A stretch of 64,000 nt of DNA from contig VZSR01000520.1 in NCBI GenBank assembly GCA_013398615.1, positions 29,741,604-29,805,603 of the forward strand, written 5' to 3'. Under the pieces are notes generated by a model, which was not told the origin of the DNA, searched no databases, and was given only the letters and a program-made list of their open reading frames with translations. The DNA is from Brachypodius melanocephalos (taxonomy: Eukaryota > Chordata > Aves > Passeriformes > Pycnonotidae). Below are positions 25,901-39,186 of this stretch, in pieces (within the stretch, counting starts at the first letter, position 1; each line of letters begins with the position of its first letter). A program made the position numbers and the translations under genes.

Positions 25901-28900
25901 GTTGAGCATGATTAGGGACAGAGATAGGCTTTTGCTGCTAAAGCTTTTTCTTATAAATTTCTTTTGGTCATGCCTAGACCGAAGGGTGCCTTATGTAGTA
26001 GAAGCTCAAAGGTGCTGATGTTCAAATGAACTGTAACACTGAGAGAATAATATCTCAGTAGAGCAGGAAAACCTGTTCTATTTTCAACCCAAGCAGATCA
26101 TGAGAAACCAAAGTTTATAATTACATCAAAGGGGTTATTACTTTGTCTTCATTCTGCCTCTCTGTTTCAGTTCCAATTTTTTATTTACAAGATGTAGAAA
26201 TCAATGCTTTCTCCCAAATGTAAGAGGTGGGAGATCCCAGTTCCTAGGGGACGTGAAGCGTAGTATTTCTTTAATACTGCTTAGCTTACAGGCTCTGTGA
26301 GGAGCACAAGACAAAGGCCATAACAGTTTGGAAATGAGGTATAGAAGCAAGAAAACAAAACGAAAATGAATTAGACTGGCTTGGTTTGAAATCTCAGATG
26401 TCTACTAATTTGAGAACCCATTTGACCCTTGCACTAACAAATACATTATTAAAACCTTGCAAAAGAGCCACCACCAAGGACCTTTGTTTTCTACTTCTGC
26501 CAAGTCTCATAAAAACTAAAGTTCTTTGGTCCCATGGGGTGGTGTTATAAGGACAAAATCTCAAACTTAGCTTCTTTTAGAGCAACAAGAAAATGCCCCC
26601 AATTTTATCTTCACTAGTTTCATTCCAACTCAGTGCCAGAACAGTAAATGTCAGAGACATTAAAAAAGGGGGAAAGGTTGCTCTGTCTTTGAGGAACAGA
26701 AATGCAAAGTAGTTTTAGTGATTTTGAGATTTTTTTTGTTAATATATGTCCATAATTCAGGATTTTTTCCTAGTACTGACACCAGTATGACTGATTTTAG
26801 ATACTAGTTTTAGCAACTACTGATTTCACTGCTGAAATCTTGGGGAGTTCATAAATTTTGTATTTGACCGATGAAAAGAGCCAAAATAGTCCTGTAAATA
26901 GTTCATGTTATTTTCTAATGTAGCAAAATATAATTTTATTCTCTTCTTCTGACTTCTTTCTGTTCAGTAGCAAGTCTACTGTGGAGTGCCTGGAGACCAG
27001 TATTTCCCTTAGAATCCATGGCTCTCCTGCATGCTACCCTTTTTTTTTAGTGCTAAGACAGGGATGATAAATATATTGCAAAACGTGCACACATGCTGCT
27101 CTCTCTCTGTACATGTACATATATTTATACATCTGTTAATGCTGTTTATGTTCTGGCTAAAAGAAGCATTTTGGGGAACTGAAATAGTAGAATAAACTTC
27201 TTTAGGAACTTTATAAGCAAATGTGGAACAAATAGATTGAGTCTTGCCTTACTTTCTTTCTCATGCTCCTGCTGTGTTCTGTTAGTTCAAGACTTAGGCT
27301 TTTGTATAACTCAGAAATCTGCTAGTACATCCCATCATTTTGGGGGAGGTGTTTTGTGGGTGAGGGCAAGTGTGACTCAGGTTTGAGATCTGGGCACAGT
27401 CTGAAACAGAGGATCACTGTTACGCATCTGCACTCACAGCAGGGAGGTGTCTTTGGAGAGGCTCTGAATCATTTACCTCTGCCAGGGTTCTGGCGACTCT
27501 CAGAGACCTGTGGAGAGGATTAAAAAGGTTTGACAGCTGGAGAGAAAGTCAGTGCAGTGGGAGTATGTATGTATCTGAAATAAAATAAAGTGTTCTTTTG
27601 TTCAGTAAGCTGGCCCGTCCTACCCAATCTGCCCTTATTCCCATGGCTGATGGGTGGCATTCCCTGGAACGCTGTGGATCATATGGAGGCCGCTGGTGGA
27701 GGGCCCCTCCTTGGCGCTGGGGCTGTTCTAACATACATGAGAGGTTTTGCCACCACACCCCCAAAAATCTCCTCTGCCCCTTTGGTGTGGGGGTGCCAAC
27801 CTGGCCTCAGCAAAGCACCTGCTGCTTTTGCAAATGGCCAAATGTTTGGGTCGTTAACCTTTAACATTTCAGTCTCTCACACCCTTTACATCACATGCTT
27901 AAACATGCCAAATGAGCCCCAAAGGAATTCAGAGACTGAAAAGTAGTTGAAGATATTCATGCCTTAGGGGTTTTTTTAGTAAAAAAATGAAGATTTGGTG
28001 CTGTCAAAATACTGAAGGGACTCCATCTAGTCTCTTCTGAGCTGTCTGTGTCATACCCAAAACAAGAACAGGTTCCTTGACCCCTAAAATGCTAGGTTTG
28101 ATTACTTTTTTTGCATTTTGAAATTAGTGCTTTAAAAAAAGTGAAAATTCCATTCTAACAAAATCTGTAGTTATGAAACAAAGTAAGCTTAAGTTTTGAA
28201 GTATTTTATGGGGACTTCTTTTGTCCCCCCAATTCATTTGTCTCCTTTTTTGATTTCTGAAAATATGACTACTAAATTTCAACTGTAAATAACTTTGGAG
28301 GTTCTTATAGTTCTTTTCAGTTTTTCAATTTCTTTTCTCCACCATTAGGTTCCCTAGATCATTAAACCATACCTTCCTCCATAGGAAGCATCTGTCACTA
28401 TCTCTGTACGAGTTATGTTAGAAGAGTAAACCCTTTGATTACATTTATCAAAGGAGCTGAGCCAGTATATTTCAAAATTTTCAGTTGTTTTGTTCACAAC
28501 TTTTCATTGTATTTTGAATAGCAATGGTAAAGTCCACCCCTGAAGCTGAGTGATCTTTCCCACATATGCTGCTTTCCAAATCCATCACTTTTCCCTTGGA
28601 AAGAAAAAGTAAACAAAAATGATTTTGAGAGACAGGAAAAAAAGTCTCCTTCACTGAGATGATATTTTTAGAAACAGATGGTAAAACAAACTGCAGATGT
28701 TGTGCCTGCAGCAGCTCTATTCTAATAACGGGATTGTTGAAAGATAAAAGCAGCCATTTGTGTGTCTAACTCACTCTGTTAGTAATTCTTCCTCCATGCA
28801 AGAATAGCAGGGAATCCTGGTACAGCAGTTTTTCCCCCATCTTGCCTCCTCTGAAAAGGATTTACACAGTTGTCTGCTGAAGAATGAGTGTTCTGGTAGT

Positions 28901-30064
28901 GCTACCTACAGCAAACACAAAGACGTGATAGTATAGGAGAACTGAATCCTTGTCATCTATACCTCATTTACTGTTGAATCAGTAGATTTTTTATTCTCCT
29001 GGTGGCTTTTTTTCCTTTGCCTCTCAGATGACCTTTCCTTCCTGATGACAAGCTGCAAGTTTTCTGTTGGCCTGTTTCGTAGGTGGCAAATTTCCAAACA
29101 CAAGCTGCCAATTCAGATAGTTTAAGAAACTCTTAAGACCTGCCAGGCTTGGCGTGCCTCATGTGAGAACACTATATTCACATGAAATGTTTAAAGTATC
29201 CTGAGGAGCTTGAACAGTTTTGTTTCTTTTTCCAACCCAAATTTGCTTACATTTCATTAAAGCTGATTAATTAGGAGTCTAAGCAGCAAGTCAGGTCAAA
29301 GCCATTTGGACTACTGTAATAGCAGACATTTTGTGAAGACACGGTATTGTGATTATCTTCAGAATATCAATTGCTATTGATACCTATGACTTTTGCCTTA
29401 AAATCCCAATACAAGCAATATTGTTTATTGTATTTTATTGGCATTTAATCTCTGATGCCAGCTGCACATTTAAGATGCTTATTTTAAATGAATTTTAGTA
29501 ATTATATCCTGGGGATGGCTGCATATGTGGATGTCCAATAGCCCCAACAACATTTTATAGCTATATTGCCATAATTTTTCTACCAGCTAAGGGTAGCTTT
29601 GTGGATATTAGAGCAGTTGAGCATTTGCTTCTAAGATCTACATTTTAGATTTATACACTGACAAGTGATAGTTAATCCTTTTGTAGACCGGGTCGTTATG
29701 ATTTATCTGAATGGCAGAACTTGAAATAAGACCTTGGAGTATTCATTCTTCTTTTAGTTTCCAACCTTAGTTAATCTCTCCTCCACTTTTAAACAAAAGT
29801 TGTATTTTGATCCTGCAGATTTCTTAAATCTTTAGACAGATCCACACACCAGGAGGTCATTTTTCTGGGGATGTTGGAGCAAAGACAGGTTTTACTCTGT
29901 GTGTCATATTACATCAATTTTCTAATTCAAGGGAGATTTCAGCAAGTGCAAACCAAGATGATGAAGCTACCTACAGTGAAGGCAAAGATTTTAGACACAA
30001 ACTTAGAGCAGTGGTTGTTGTTCCGTGTTGAACAGCAGTTCTTTATCGGTTTTCTCTTTTGTAT

Positions 30065-30178
30065 TGTCTAGTGCTGTTCTGTTCTGGTAATGAAATGCAC
30101 AGAACTGTACACATAATTTCAGGAGTAGTACTGGCAAAGCTGAGTAGAGAGGCACTGTTATCTCTGCTCCATTACAGT
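30065..30178 (-). repeat. Degraded CR1 fragment (reverse-transcriptase C-terminal region)
   Basis: On the minus strand the frame reads VPLYSALPVLLLKLCVQFCAFHYQNRTA. This resembles the CR1 ORF2 end, where LYSAL and the CVQFWAPHY motif occur. On the plus strand, GCACAGAACTGTACACATAATTTCAGG and AAAGCTGAGTAGAGAGGCAC match the usual reverse-complement CR1 wording. The copy is short and diverged, and not functional. Confidence 0.55.
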
Positions 30179-33100
30179 GATGCCTCTGCTTATGCAGTGC
30201 CTCAGTTCTGAAGGTAGCTGGGAAGCTTAATAAGCGTAGGGAACTGGTGTGGAGGAAGGAGATTCTTTGCAAGAAAGGATTAAGGGATGGCAAATGCAGT
30301 TTCCTTTTATAAAATCCAATAAATTTGAGCTTTATATCTCTGACTGGAGCACTGAGAAAGGGAAATAGAAAGCAAAGAAAAAGAAAAAAAATATATGGGT
30401 GTATAAACATATTTATACATATGTAATAGATAGTAAATATACATGAAAAACCCATAAGTATTGTTCAGTTATGTAATATGATTACAGATTTCAGATAGTT
30501 CTAGCAAATATCTTAGATGTGAAAACAGAGTGCTGGTAATATCCTGTCCCCAGGAGATGGACTGCATGTAATATTTTAGGTTTCTCTGATTCCCCTATAA
30601 GAAATGATGCACATGCTGTACCTCTCATTTACTGCTAATGTAAGTTAGCAATAATGCATATAAGCATTTTCAGTGTAAAACTGCTGCAGGTGAGTAGGAA
30701 ATCATGCTCTTAAATTTCAAAAGTAGGGTTGTTTACCAGAACTGAACATTAGATCAGAAAGAGTGGATTAGGTGATTCATAGCACATACAGAAAAAATAC
30801 CCCAATTTTATGTACAAGGATCTCCTGGGAGGCTACATTTGGTAATAGGCTTAAATTGCCAAAAGCAGAAAGTTTCTGTTGCATTCTTCACTTGTTTTAT
30901 AACTCTCTTCCAAAGCTTTTGTCCACAGCATTTGTGAACAGGATATTGGTTTTTCTTTTGGGAAAGGAAGGAGTCAGCACATGGATCTCTATAGCAGTTT
31001 GGAATTTGGATGCAAATTGAATACTTTCATAGAAAAAAAAAAGGAAAAAAAAATTGATTCCTGTATATATGCATGTGCATGCATATTTGCTAATTACATT
31101 AACCACATGGGTGGAAAAACTGGCATCCCAATGAGATGTTGAGTGACTTGGGATTAATGAAAGTAAAAAGTATTTAGCAGTTTATGGTATTAGGGGTAAA
31201 TTTATATAGTTATTTGTGGGAAAAAAATCACTGCATAGGGTTAGCTAGACCTTAAATCACAGACTGGGAAAAAAATCCAGATGATTTAACAGAGAGGAGA
31301 GGCTTTAGCTGGAGCATTTCAAAGCTCAGCTGTCAAATACAACAGCTTGTTTTCATAAGGTGCGTATCATCTACATTTTTTACTGTATTTCATTACAATA
31401 CTCTGCTTTATTCTACACTGTTTGAATACATAAGGAATGCCTGTTGGTTTTCTGAGATCAGGCAGCTTCTGACTTTCACTTACTTTTTTGAGCCCAGCTG
31501 GTGCGTCTGTGTTCTGCACATTAATATTCTTGAAGGGAGCAGGGATAAACCCTCCAGCTTTTTTCTGTCTTTCAAGTAAGCCATTGCTACTTCCATTTTT
31601 ATTTCTGCACTTGATAGTGTTATGGATTTTCTTTATCTTATCTGACATAGCACCCAGCCCTATATGTCAGGTGAGGTGTTTGACCAGAAATGCACTGTTA
31701 TTACTTCAGTGGCATTGTTTATCTCAGACTTGAAATGTGTTTTGCATTTGCAGAAGTGAGGAACTTTTCAGACCTTTAGTGAGAGTGATGAATGCTATTG
31801 GACGCTTTTCATAAATATCATAATCAGAGACATTAAAAGGATGCTTCCTTAGGTGTCTCACTAGCAAGCTTTAGTTGAGAGAAACATGGAGCAACTCAGG
31901 GAGAAAATTATTTGTAGGGCAGGCAACAGTTGCAGAGGTGCAAGGAGGATAAACTACTGCTGAGTTTAAAAGAAGAATTGCATTAATAAAAGAGAGGAAA
32001 TGGTTCTAAATAAAATTGTTTTTTTTCATTATGAAAAGCCATATTTGTTTAAGCAAAAGGAATAATTTCACCCATAGCTATACCTGAATGCCATAAATGA
32101 GCAAACAGAAAGTGTTTCCTGCTCTTCACTGATCTATGTGTTTGGTTTTAGAAACCAGTCCACTGACTTTTAAGGTTTTGTATCCTGATGGTCGCTGTAA
32201 AGTCCATGCAGCACTTGGGTTAGGGGATGGGTTGCATTCAGTCCCTCACTTTACCTGTGGAGTCATTTACCTATTTTCAATTTAAAAGTTCAGTCAGTCA
32301 TATTTCTCTAAGATCACTGAAGGCAACAGTGTAGCTACAAGGTTGCTGAGTACATACATTAACCTACAGTCTTTCCTTTTGGGTGGTGATGATAGGAGAC
32401 CTGAACTCATCTCTCAGGTCTGTGGCTTGGGTTGGCAGCAGGTTGGTATGAAGAATATCTTTAGAGTTGGAAGTAGATATTTTTCAGGTTGGAAAATCAT
32501 CCACTGAGACATCATAAGCAGGTAGAGTTTTGAAGTAGAATATATATTTTTAAAAGAAAGGTGAGGCTGAGGAAAGAGCAGAAATGAAGTGTTTTTTCCA
32601 GTTAACTCCATGTTATGCCTCCCTACCTATGAAGGCAGAGCACATACAGCTGTCATCTTATCTCAAAGCTCAGTGCTACTGTGCTGAATTCTGCTCTTTG
32701 TAGTTGTATGTTTGCCACTTGCTTCCCTTTCTCAGTATTTTTCAGCTGATGTTGCCACTACTAAATTACCAGACAATGAAATAAGACAATAATAAGGAAT
32801 TGTGATGGAGCTATAAGACAGCAATAGCAACTTATAATTTGGCTTCTGGCATGCTTCCATTTTGATGAATAATTCAATGCCTTGGAAGGTTGTGAAAAGA
32901 AGCCACTTTGCATTAAACACTTAAATTTACCGTGAAAGACTAGCAAGAATTGTTTAGGCATTGGAAATGACCAGCAAATCTGCCAGTTCTTCTTCAGTAC
33001 AATGTTGGTCCATGTGTCTGTTCTCATTTAATGTCCTTTGCAGAAGGCAAGCAACAGGTTCAAGTGTCTATAATGAGCCTTTTGAAGGTGAAATGTTTCT

Positions 33101-34130
33101 TCTAACTTCAAAACAGTGCTGCTCATTAATATCCTAATAAGGCAGTAAATCACGGAGCAATAAGGTTAGAATTTGAACACCTTTTTGTTTAATTCACAAA
33201 GTTCAAAGCTGCAAATTTGCCAATAGCAGAATTGCTCAAATAAAGTGTTGTTCTATTAACATAATGTTTCCAGCTCCATCTCTTTTTTGATTGTGCTTAA
33301 GACCATCAATTAGACTAAGAATATGAATAGAAATAATGAATTCATCAGAAAAATAATTCTGCATGAGAAAATTTTGTGGCTCATACAGATAAAGGAAATT
33401 AGAGTCTATGAGAAAGTAATAGACTTTCCTATTAAAATCTAACCATACAGTGCTACCCTTCATAGCAGGGGAAAGCCTAATATGATAAGATTTTTTTAGC
33501 TCCTTTTAATTAACTTTCCATCCTATTAGACTTGATCTGCAGTTAACTTTCATTTCACAGGTATTCATAATTTTTATGCTCCTGAGAATTACTAAACCAT
33601 GAAGCTCAGACATGATGGTTAATAGCTATGCAGTCATTCTTCAGTTGATTTTCTAACAGTTACCCTGAAATTTAAATGTAAATACTTCAGGTAATACAGT
33701 AAGCAATCATATGGAAAACATATTCAAATATATGACTATATAGCCCTTTAAATATTGATTCCACAGCAATCTGACCTGCCCTGGTCTATGAATATTAACT
33801 GTTGGTTTAAAAAACAAATAATACATCCCCCCTGTTCCCCTTCTCCATCCATTTTAAAAGGTAGTGCTTCAGCTTCTCTAAAAAGAAAACAAACTATTGA
33901 GATAGTGGGATATACATTGTCTTATCATGGTGTGAAGATAAGGCAGAAAGAATGCCAAGGCCTCCCAGCTTACAGATGAGGTAAGCAGAATTAATTAATA
34001 ACAAAAAGCAGTCTTCCTGAATTTTTGTTTGAGAAGTCTGTATGGACCTGAAGAATTTGGGTGTCCATCTCCTCAGGTTTATTCATGGACATATTGGCCT
34101 TACTTGTGGTTCTTAGATAGATACAATTAT

Positions 34131-34607
34131 CATAGCATAGAATCATAGAATTGTTTGAGTTGGGAGGGCCCTCAAATATCTCCTTCCAACCTCTTCACCG
34201 TGGGCAGGCATGCCTTCCACTAAATCAAGTTGCTCAGGGCTCCATCCAACTTGGCCTTGAACATTTCCAGGGATGGGGCTTCTCTGAGAAACCTGCTCCA
34301 GTGCCTCACCACTGTCACAGTAAAGAATTTCTTCCTACTATCAAATTTAAATATACCTTGTTTCATTTTGAAGCTGTTACCCTATCACTAAATACCCTTA
34401 TATAAAGTCCCTCTCCAGCTTTCTTGTGGGCCCCCTTTAGGTTCTGGAAAAAGGTGCTGTAAGGTGTCCCTGGAGCCTTCTCTTCTACAGGCTGAACAGC
34501 ACCAACTCCTTCAGCCTGTCTTCAAAGGAAACAAGCCCCAGCCCTCAGCTCCATGGCCATCCTCTGGACTTCTTTCAACAGGTCCTTCTTATGTTGGGGG
34601 CCCCAGA
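34131..34607 (-). repeat. CR1 retrotransposon 3' end, minus strand
   Basis: It starts with the reverse complement of the terminal octamers (CATAGAATCATAGAATTG) and continues through GAGTTGGGAGGGCCCTC, CTTCCACTAAATCAAGTTGCTCAGGGC, GCCTTGAACATTTCCAGGGATGGGG and CAGGCTGAACAGCACCAACTC, to GGTCCTTCTTATGTTGGGGGCCCC. This is the standard order of a bird CR1 3' UTR read backwards. No coding part remains. Confidence 0.93.
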
Positions 34608-36892
34608 TATTAATATCATCAATACTAAAGAAAGTTAACTTTTGGAATGAGATCTGTCTCTCTTCTAATCCAATCTTTTATGAAAACAGAGCAAATACCC
34701 TTCCCAGCCACTTTCTTGCTGTAATGCAGCCTCTGATAAACAGCTTAAAGCATTGGCTGCTGAATCACAGTAGAATTTATTCCAGTCATTCACGTTGTTG
34801 AAAAAGAGGATTCAAACTTGCCTGCAGCAGCCTTCCATTGCTGTAATCCTGAACTTTCAAAAGAAAATTTGCAAAAACAGCACCCTCTCTTTATGCTTCT
34901 GCACTGCATGGCTAGTATTAAACTTCCCTCTAAAAACAAACAAATAAGAAGTCCTGCCAAAAATCCACTCCCAAATGCCTGAGTCACAGCACCATCCCCT
35001 CTTGTCTTTTCTAAATTGTAGACAGAACTAGCTCACATTTTGAAGGCTCCCATACAAAGGATTCCCCTGCAGTGCTTCAGCACCAGATAACTCATATGTT
35101 GGTTAGCTCTATTGTCTGTCTGATGCAGTTACAAGTGCTGCCTAGTAGGAGAATTGACGTCAAAGCGTGGATTAATAGGCATTTGCCATTCCATCTCCAA
35201 ACACCTCTGCTTGAGATCTCAAGGGGATTCTAGAGCTTTTAGACATTATTAAAATCAAAAGGAAAGAGCATCTCACATTGTCTGAAGTGGTGTGAGAGAA
35301 CAACACCTAACATACTGCTCAAAAGCTTGACACTCCATTTTTCCTCTCCACAGGAAGAGTTGGGGTTCTATTTATTTATGTTTACAGATTATCAGGGTTT
35401 CTACCTAGAGTTTTCTACTGCTTCCCAGTGGTAATTTTGCAGAACCTGTCAGCAGTCTACTTGGTAGTGAACTTCTCATCAGTAACAGTCTCTTATGTAG
35501 CATTTTTCCTTTACAGGTTACTGGAGATTAAAGCCTTAGTGTATGCAACATCAGCTCATTTTACTGGTGGAGAACTTGGCCTAGCCTTTTAGGATGGCTG
35601 TGGGGCAGTCCTTGTATTAATTCTGAAGACTATTTTGCCTTGTTTTTGTCTGATGAGGAGACAGAAGTCCCATAGTCCTAGGACTCAGTTCTGGACTTCC
35701 AAAGGCTTCTTGTAACATGAGGAAGATAACATTATGAGCAGGGCTGCACTGCTTCCATCATTTGGAAAATGAGCTTATTAATCCCTGATTTAGTGCAGTT
35801 TTTTAACATGTGCTTGAATAGGTCATTTCAGTTCTTAACTCTTACACCCCAATTACTTTAGGGGGAAACTTAAAATTGCTCAAACTTAGTAGAATAAAAT
35901 ATGCCTATAAGTATCCCTATCATGAGCTGTGATTAATAAAATAAGTAAGTTCAGGAGTGAAGGCACAGGTAAATTGGTCTTGCTCAAAGCCTACTGGTGT
36001 AAGCCTCTTCCCAACCATCACACTGTAAATTCTCTTCTTTCTACATTTTACAAAGAACTGATGTTCACAATGCTGAAAAGAAATGGTTCATTATTTCTTC
36101 TCAGTAATCGCACTATGTAGCTTGATATAATTACCAAGGAAATGGTGTATTGTTGTTAGTTGGAATTCATCACCATGTTTGTGTAGTCCAACTTACACAT
36201 TAACACCTCTGTTCTTTTCTAGAGCTTGTCCAACACTTTCCTTGGAGCTGTGTGTACACTGTTAAAGGTTGTACTGATTCCCAACAGTAAGGTGTAGCTG
36301 CATCAGTGAAGACTTCTAAAGTGGAATGCTTTAGATCTTGAATGTCTTTCAGAGACATAAGTAATGACTGGGATGTTCCTGGATTATTTAGCCATCCAAG
36401 AAGTAGGAAACACTTTTCTTTGTGTGTTTTTTTCTTTGCTTTATTTTATTTATAAGATCAAAAGCACAGTATCTATCTCTGGATAGAAGCTACAAATGCA
36501 GGTTCTTCCCAGCATTGATTTGGTCTGTAACAGGAATAGAAAATAGTAAAAGAAGAGGGGTTATTGAGGGCAGAAGTAGAATCACTACTTTTCCTTCAGA
36601 AAATAAGTTTAAGTTCATTGCAAGAGAAACCTTCTACCAGTGATTCTACTATGCTTTGGGTTCTGCTCTCACAAAACAAGGGAGGAACTTCCATCTGCTG
36701 AGTTTCTTGCAGTTGGATTAGCTGCAGACTTTGAAAATGTAATGCGCTTATGCTGTTTTAGGGATTAATTCAATTACTTTGTAGGAACTTTCAACAGAAA
36801 TGGAAAATGTAGCCTAGTATGCAGGTGATTAAAATTATTGCACTGAAAAAGGGTTCTGCCTACTTCTGAGATACGCAACCCACTTTCATGTA

Positions 36893-37372
36893 GTTGTAGA
36901 GAGTGATAAGCTCTCACCTTAGCCTCCTTTTCTCCAGGCTTAACAATCTCAGCTCCCTCAGCCACTCCTTTTAGGACTTTCCAGACCCTTCACCAGCTTA
37001 GTTGCTGTTCTCAGGACACGTCCCAGCACTTCAGTGTCTTTCTTGCAGTGAGGAGCCCAAAATTGAGCACAGAACTGAAGGTGTGGCCTCACCAGCACAG
37101 GGGGAAAATCCCTGCCCTGGTCCTGCTGGCCACACTATTTCTTACACAGCCCAGGATGCCACTGGCCTTCTTGGTCTCCTGGGCACACACTGGCTCATGT
37201 TCAGCTGCTGTTGACCAGCACACCCAGGCTCCTTTCTGCCAGGCAGCTTTCCAGCCACGTTCTGTCCTGTAGCACTGCCTGGGGTTGTTGTGACCCAGGT
37301 ACAGAACCCAGCACTTGGCCTTGTTGAACCTTGTACAGTTTGTCTCAGCCCATTGATCCAACCTGTCCAACA
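36893..37372 (-). repeat. CR1 retrotransposon, minus strand, with broken ORF2 end
   Basis: The segment runs from CTCTCACCTTAGCCTCCTTTTCTCCAGGCTTAAC to GCCCATTGATCCAACCTGTCC, in CR1 order on the minus strand. Minus-strand frames carry reverse-transcriptase C-terminal remnants: KCWVLYLGHNNPRQCYR in one frame and VRNSVASRTRAGI at the end of the same open stretch, with a frame change between them relative to the family. The 3' UTR octamers are absent. Its 3' portion overlaps in consensus with the copy at 34.1 kb, so the two are separate insertions, not halves of one element. Confidence 0.9.
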
Positions 37373-38476
37373 GCATATGACTTCTGAGGACAATACTACT
37401 GAGAAGATGTGAAGAAGTCATGAGGTATTTGCTAGCATTTGGACAACCTGATGACATGTATCTTTACCTGTGTAATAGCTATATACTGAGGAAAGGAGGA
37501 GACCCTAATATTGCCTTGCTGCTCTATATTTGTAGATTAGAGGAAAATTATGTGTATTTCAGTATTCCATAAATATGCAGAAAACTTCTGCTACATGTGT
37601 TTAGACCAAAAACAGTAAACTGTTCCTGCTCCCACTCAAATTATTGGATGGCACTCTGCTGCTGAGTTTGTCAGTATGAAAATCAGGGTTTTGGTTGCAA
37701 AATCCCTTCAGAAAGACCTCTTTCCATTTAACTTACTTCTAGGATTAAATAAGTTTGGCTTTACATTAAAAAAAAAAAAATAAAAGACTTAGCTGGGCTG
37801 ACTACAAATATCAATCTTGAGTCTTTCAAAAAAATAACCCACATGACATCTTTCTCCCCGGAGAAAGAGACAGTTTAGAGATGCATGGGAAGAATGCTTT
37901 CAGGCCAGTGATACTGGTTGGGCCGCTTAGCACTGGAAGCATCAAATACTCTTTGATTTGGAGGACTGTGAAAAGATAATAAGCTTATAGCAAACACCTG
38001 AAAAATTCTTTGCTGCTGTAGCAGTTTAGCCCTATGATTTCCTTAGCTCTCAGAGCTATAAATGTGCTTTCATTTCTGCTGATAGTTTTTTAGCTCATTG
38101 CTATAAAGAAGCTCCATTAATTAACTCTTACACACAAATCCAAACAGACTAGCATGTGGGACTTAGCCAGTCGTTCTCATACAGATAGCCTTACTATGAA
38201 TTGCTTTTTTATTTCTAAGCTTCAGATGTGCCCATGGGCTTAAGAATGAGAAAGCTTTCTACCAGTATAAACTCTTAGTGCAAGGGAAATCATATAACTA
38301 ATTTATATTCTTAGGCTCTTCCTATCTCTGTGTTTTGTAGTGGACCAGCTAATTCAATACACTTCTCTTGCAGTTTAAATTGGTGCAGATAGCTGATGGG
38401 AATCACAGGAGCAGATTTTTATTCTGAGTTGAGTGTAGGGAAGAGGATTTGCTTTGAAACTTAGTCTTTAGTCTTT

Positions 38477-38750
38477 AATGGAGCACAAGGACATGAAGTT
38501 GTGTCGGGAGTTTAAGTTGGATATTAGAAGAAGGTTCTTCACCCAGGGAGTGGTTGGGAACTGGAACAGGCTCCCCAGGGAAGTGGTCACAGCACCAAGC
38601 CTGACAGAGTTCAAGTGTTTATACAATACAATGGTGGGACTCACCTTGGGGATGGTGCCATGGAGGGCCACAAGCTGGACTTTGATAATCTTAGTGGATC
38701 CCTGTCAACTCAGCATATTCTGTGATTCTGTAATTCTATGATTCTGTGAC
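38477..38750 (+). repeat. CR1 retrotransposon 3' end with 8-bp terminal repeats
   Basis: Bird CR1 text in order: GTGTCGGGAGTTTAAGTTGGATATTAGAAGAAGGTTCTTCACCC, GTGGTTGGGAACTGGAACAGGCTCCCCAGGGAAGTGGTCACAGC and TTCAAGTGTTTATACAATA. It ends in four octamers (ATTCTGTG, ATTCTGTA, ATTCTATG, ATTCTGTG). It is 5' truncated. It is close in sequence to the copy at 8.98 kb and probably of the same subfamily. Confidence 0.93.
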
Positions 38751-38860
38751 TAGAGTGGTAAAAGACATGGAAGTTCCAGAGGTTAGCATGAACCTGGGTA
38801 CAGCAGTGCAGCCCTAGATCCTAATTTACCATCCATCTTTCATATTGCCCTTTAACATGC

Positions 38861-38890
38861 ACACACAGAGAGAGAGAGAGAGAGAGAGAA
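38861..38890 (+). repeat. CA/AG microsatellite
   Basis: Three CA units are followed by about twelve AG units. This is a candidate length polymorphism with no other role visible. Confidence 0.9.
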
Positions 38891-39151
38891 ATGTGCATTA
38901 CCTTCACTTTTTTAATTTCTCTTTAAAATGCAACTTGAAAACCAAAAAAATAGTTTAATAAAACTTTATCATTGAAGTCACTGAACAAGGAGCTTTTTGT
39001 ATAGTTGTTTCCCTGTTGATATATGGATTTTTTTCCATTTGAGAACACTGGCTATCAGTTCAATCCTTCAAGCAAGAAACTTGTAAGCTTTGATAATACA
39101 GATGTTTATACTCCCAGTCCCTTGATCTACTTTAGGTTTTTGAAAATAAAA

Positions 39152-39160
<9 letters not shown>

Positions 39161-39186
<26 letters not shown>
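39161..39186 (+). repeat. CAAAA pentamer repeat
   Basis: Five tandem CAAAA units follow an A-rich stretch. This is simple-sequence DNA. Confidence 0.9.

Noticed and set aside
30003..30455. 150-codon open frame on the minus strand as a host gene
   Set aside because: Part of it resembles the CR1 reverse-transcriptase end, so the coding look comes from a dead repeat. The rest is random.
37089..37457. 122-codon minus-strand frame as a gene
   Set aside because: It reads as a broken CR1 ORF2 C-terminus inside the CR1 copy at 36893-37372.
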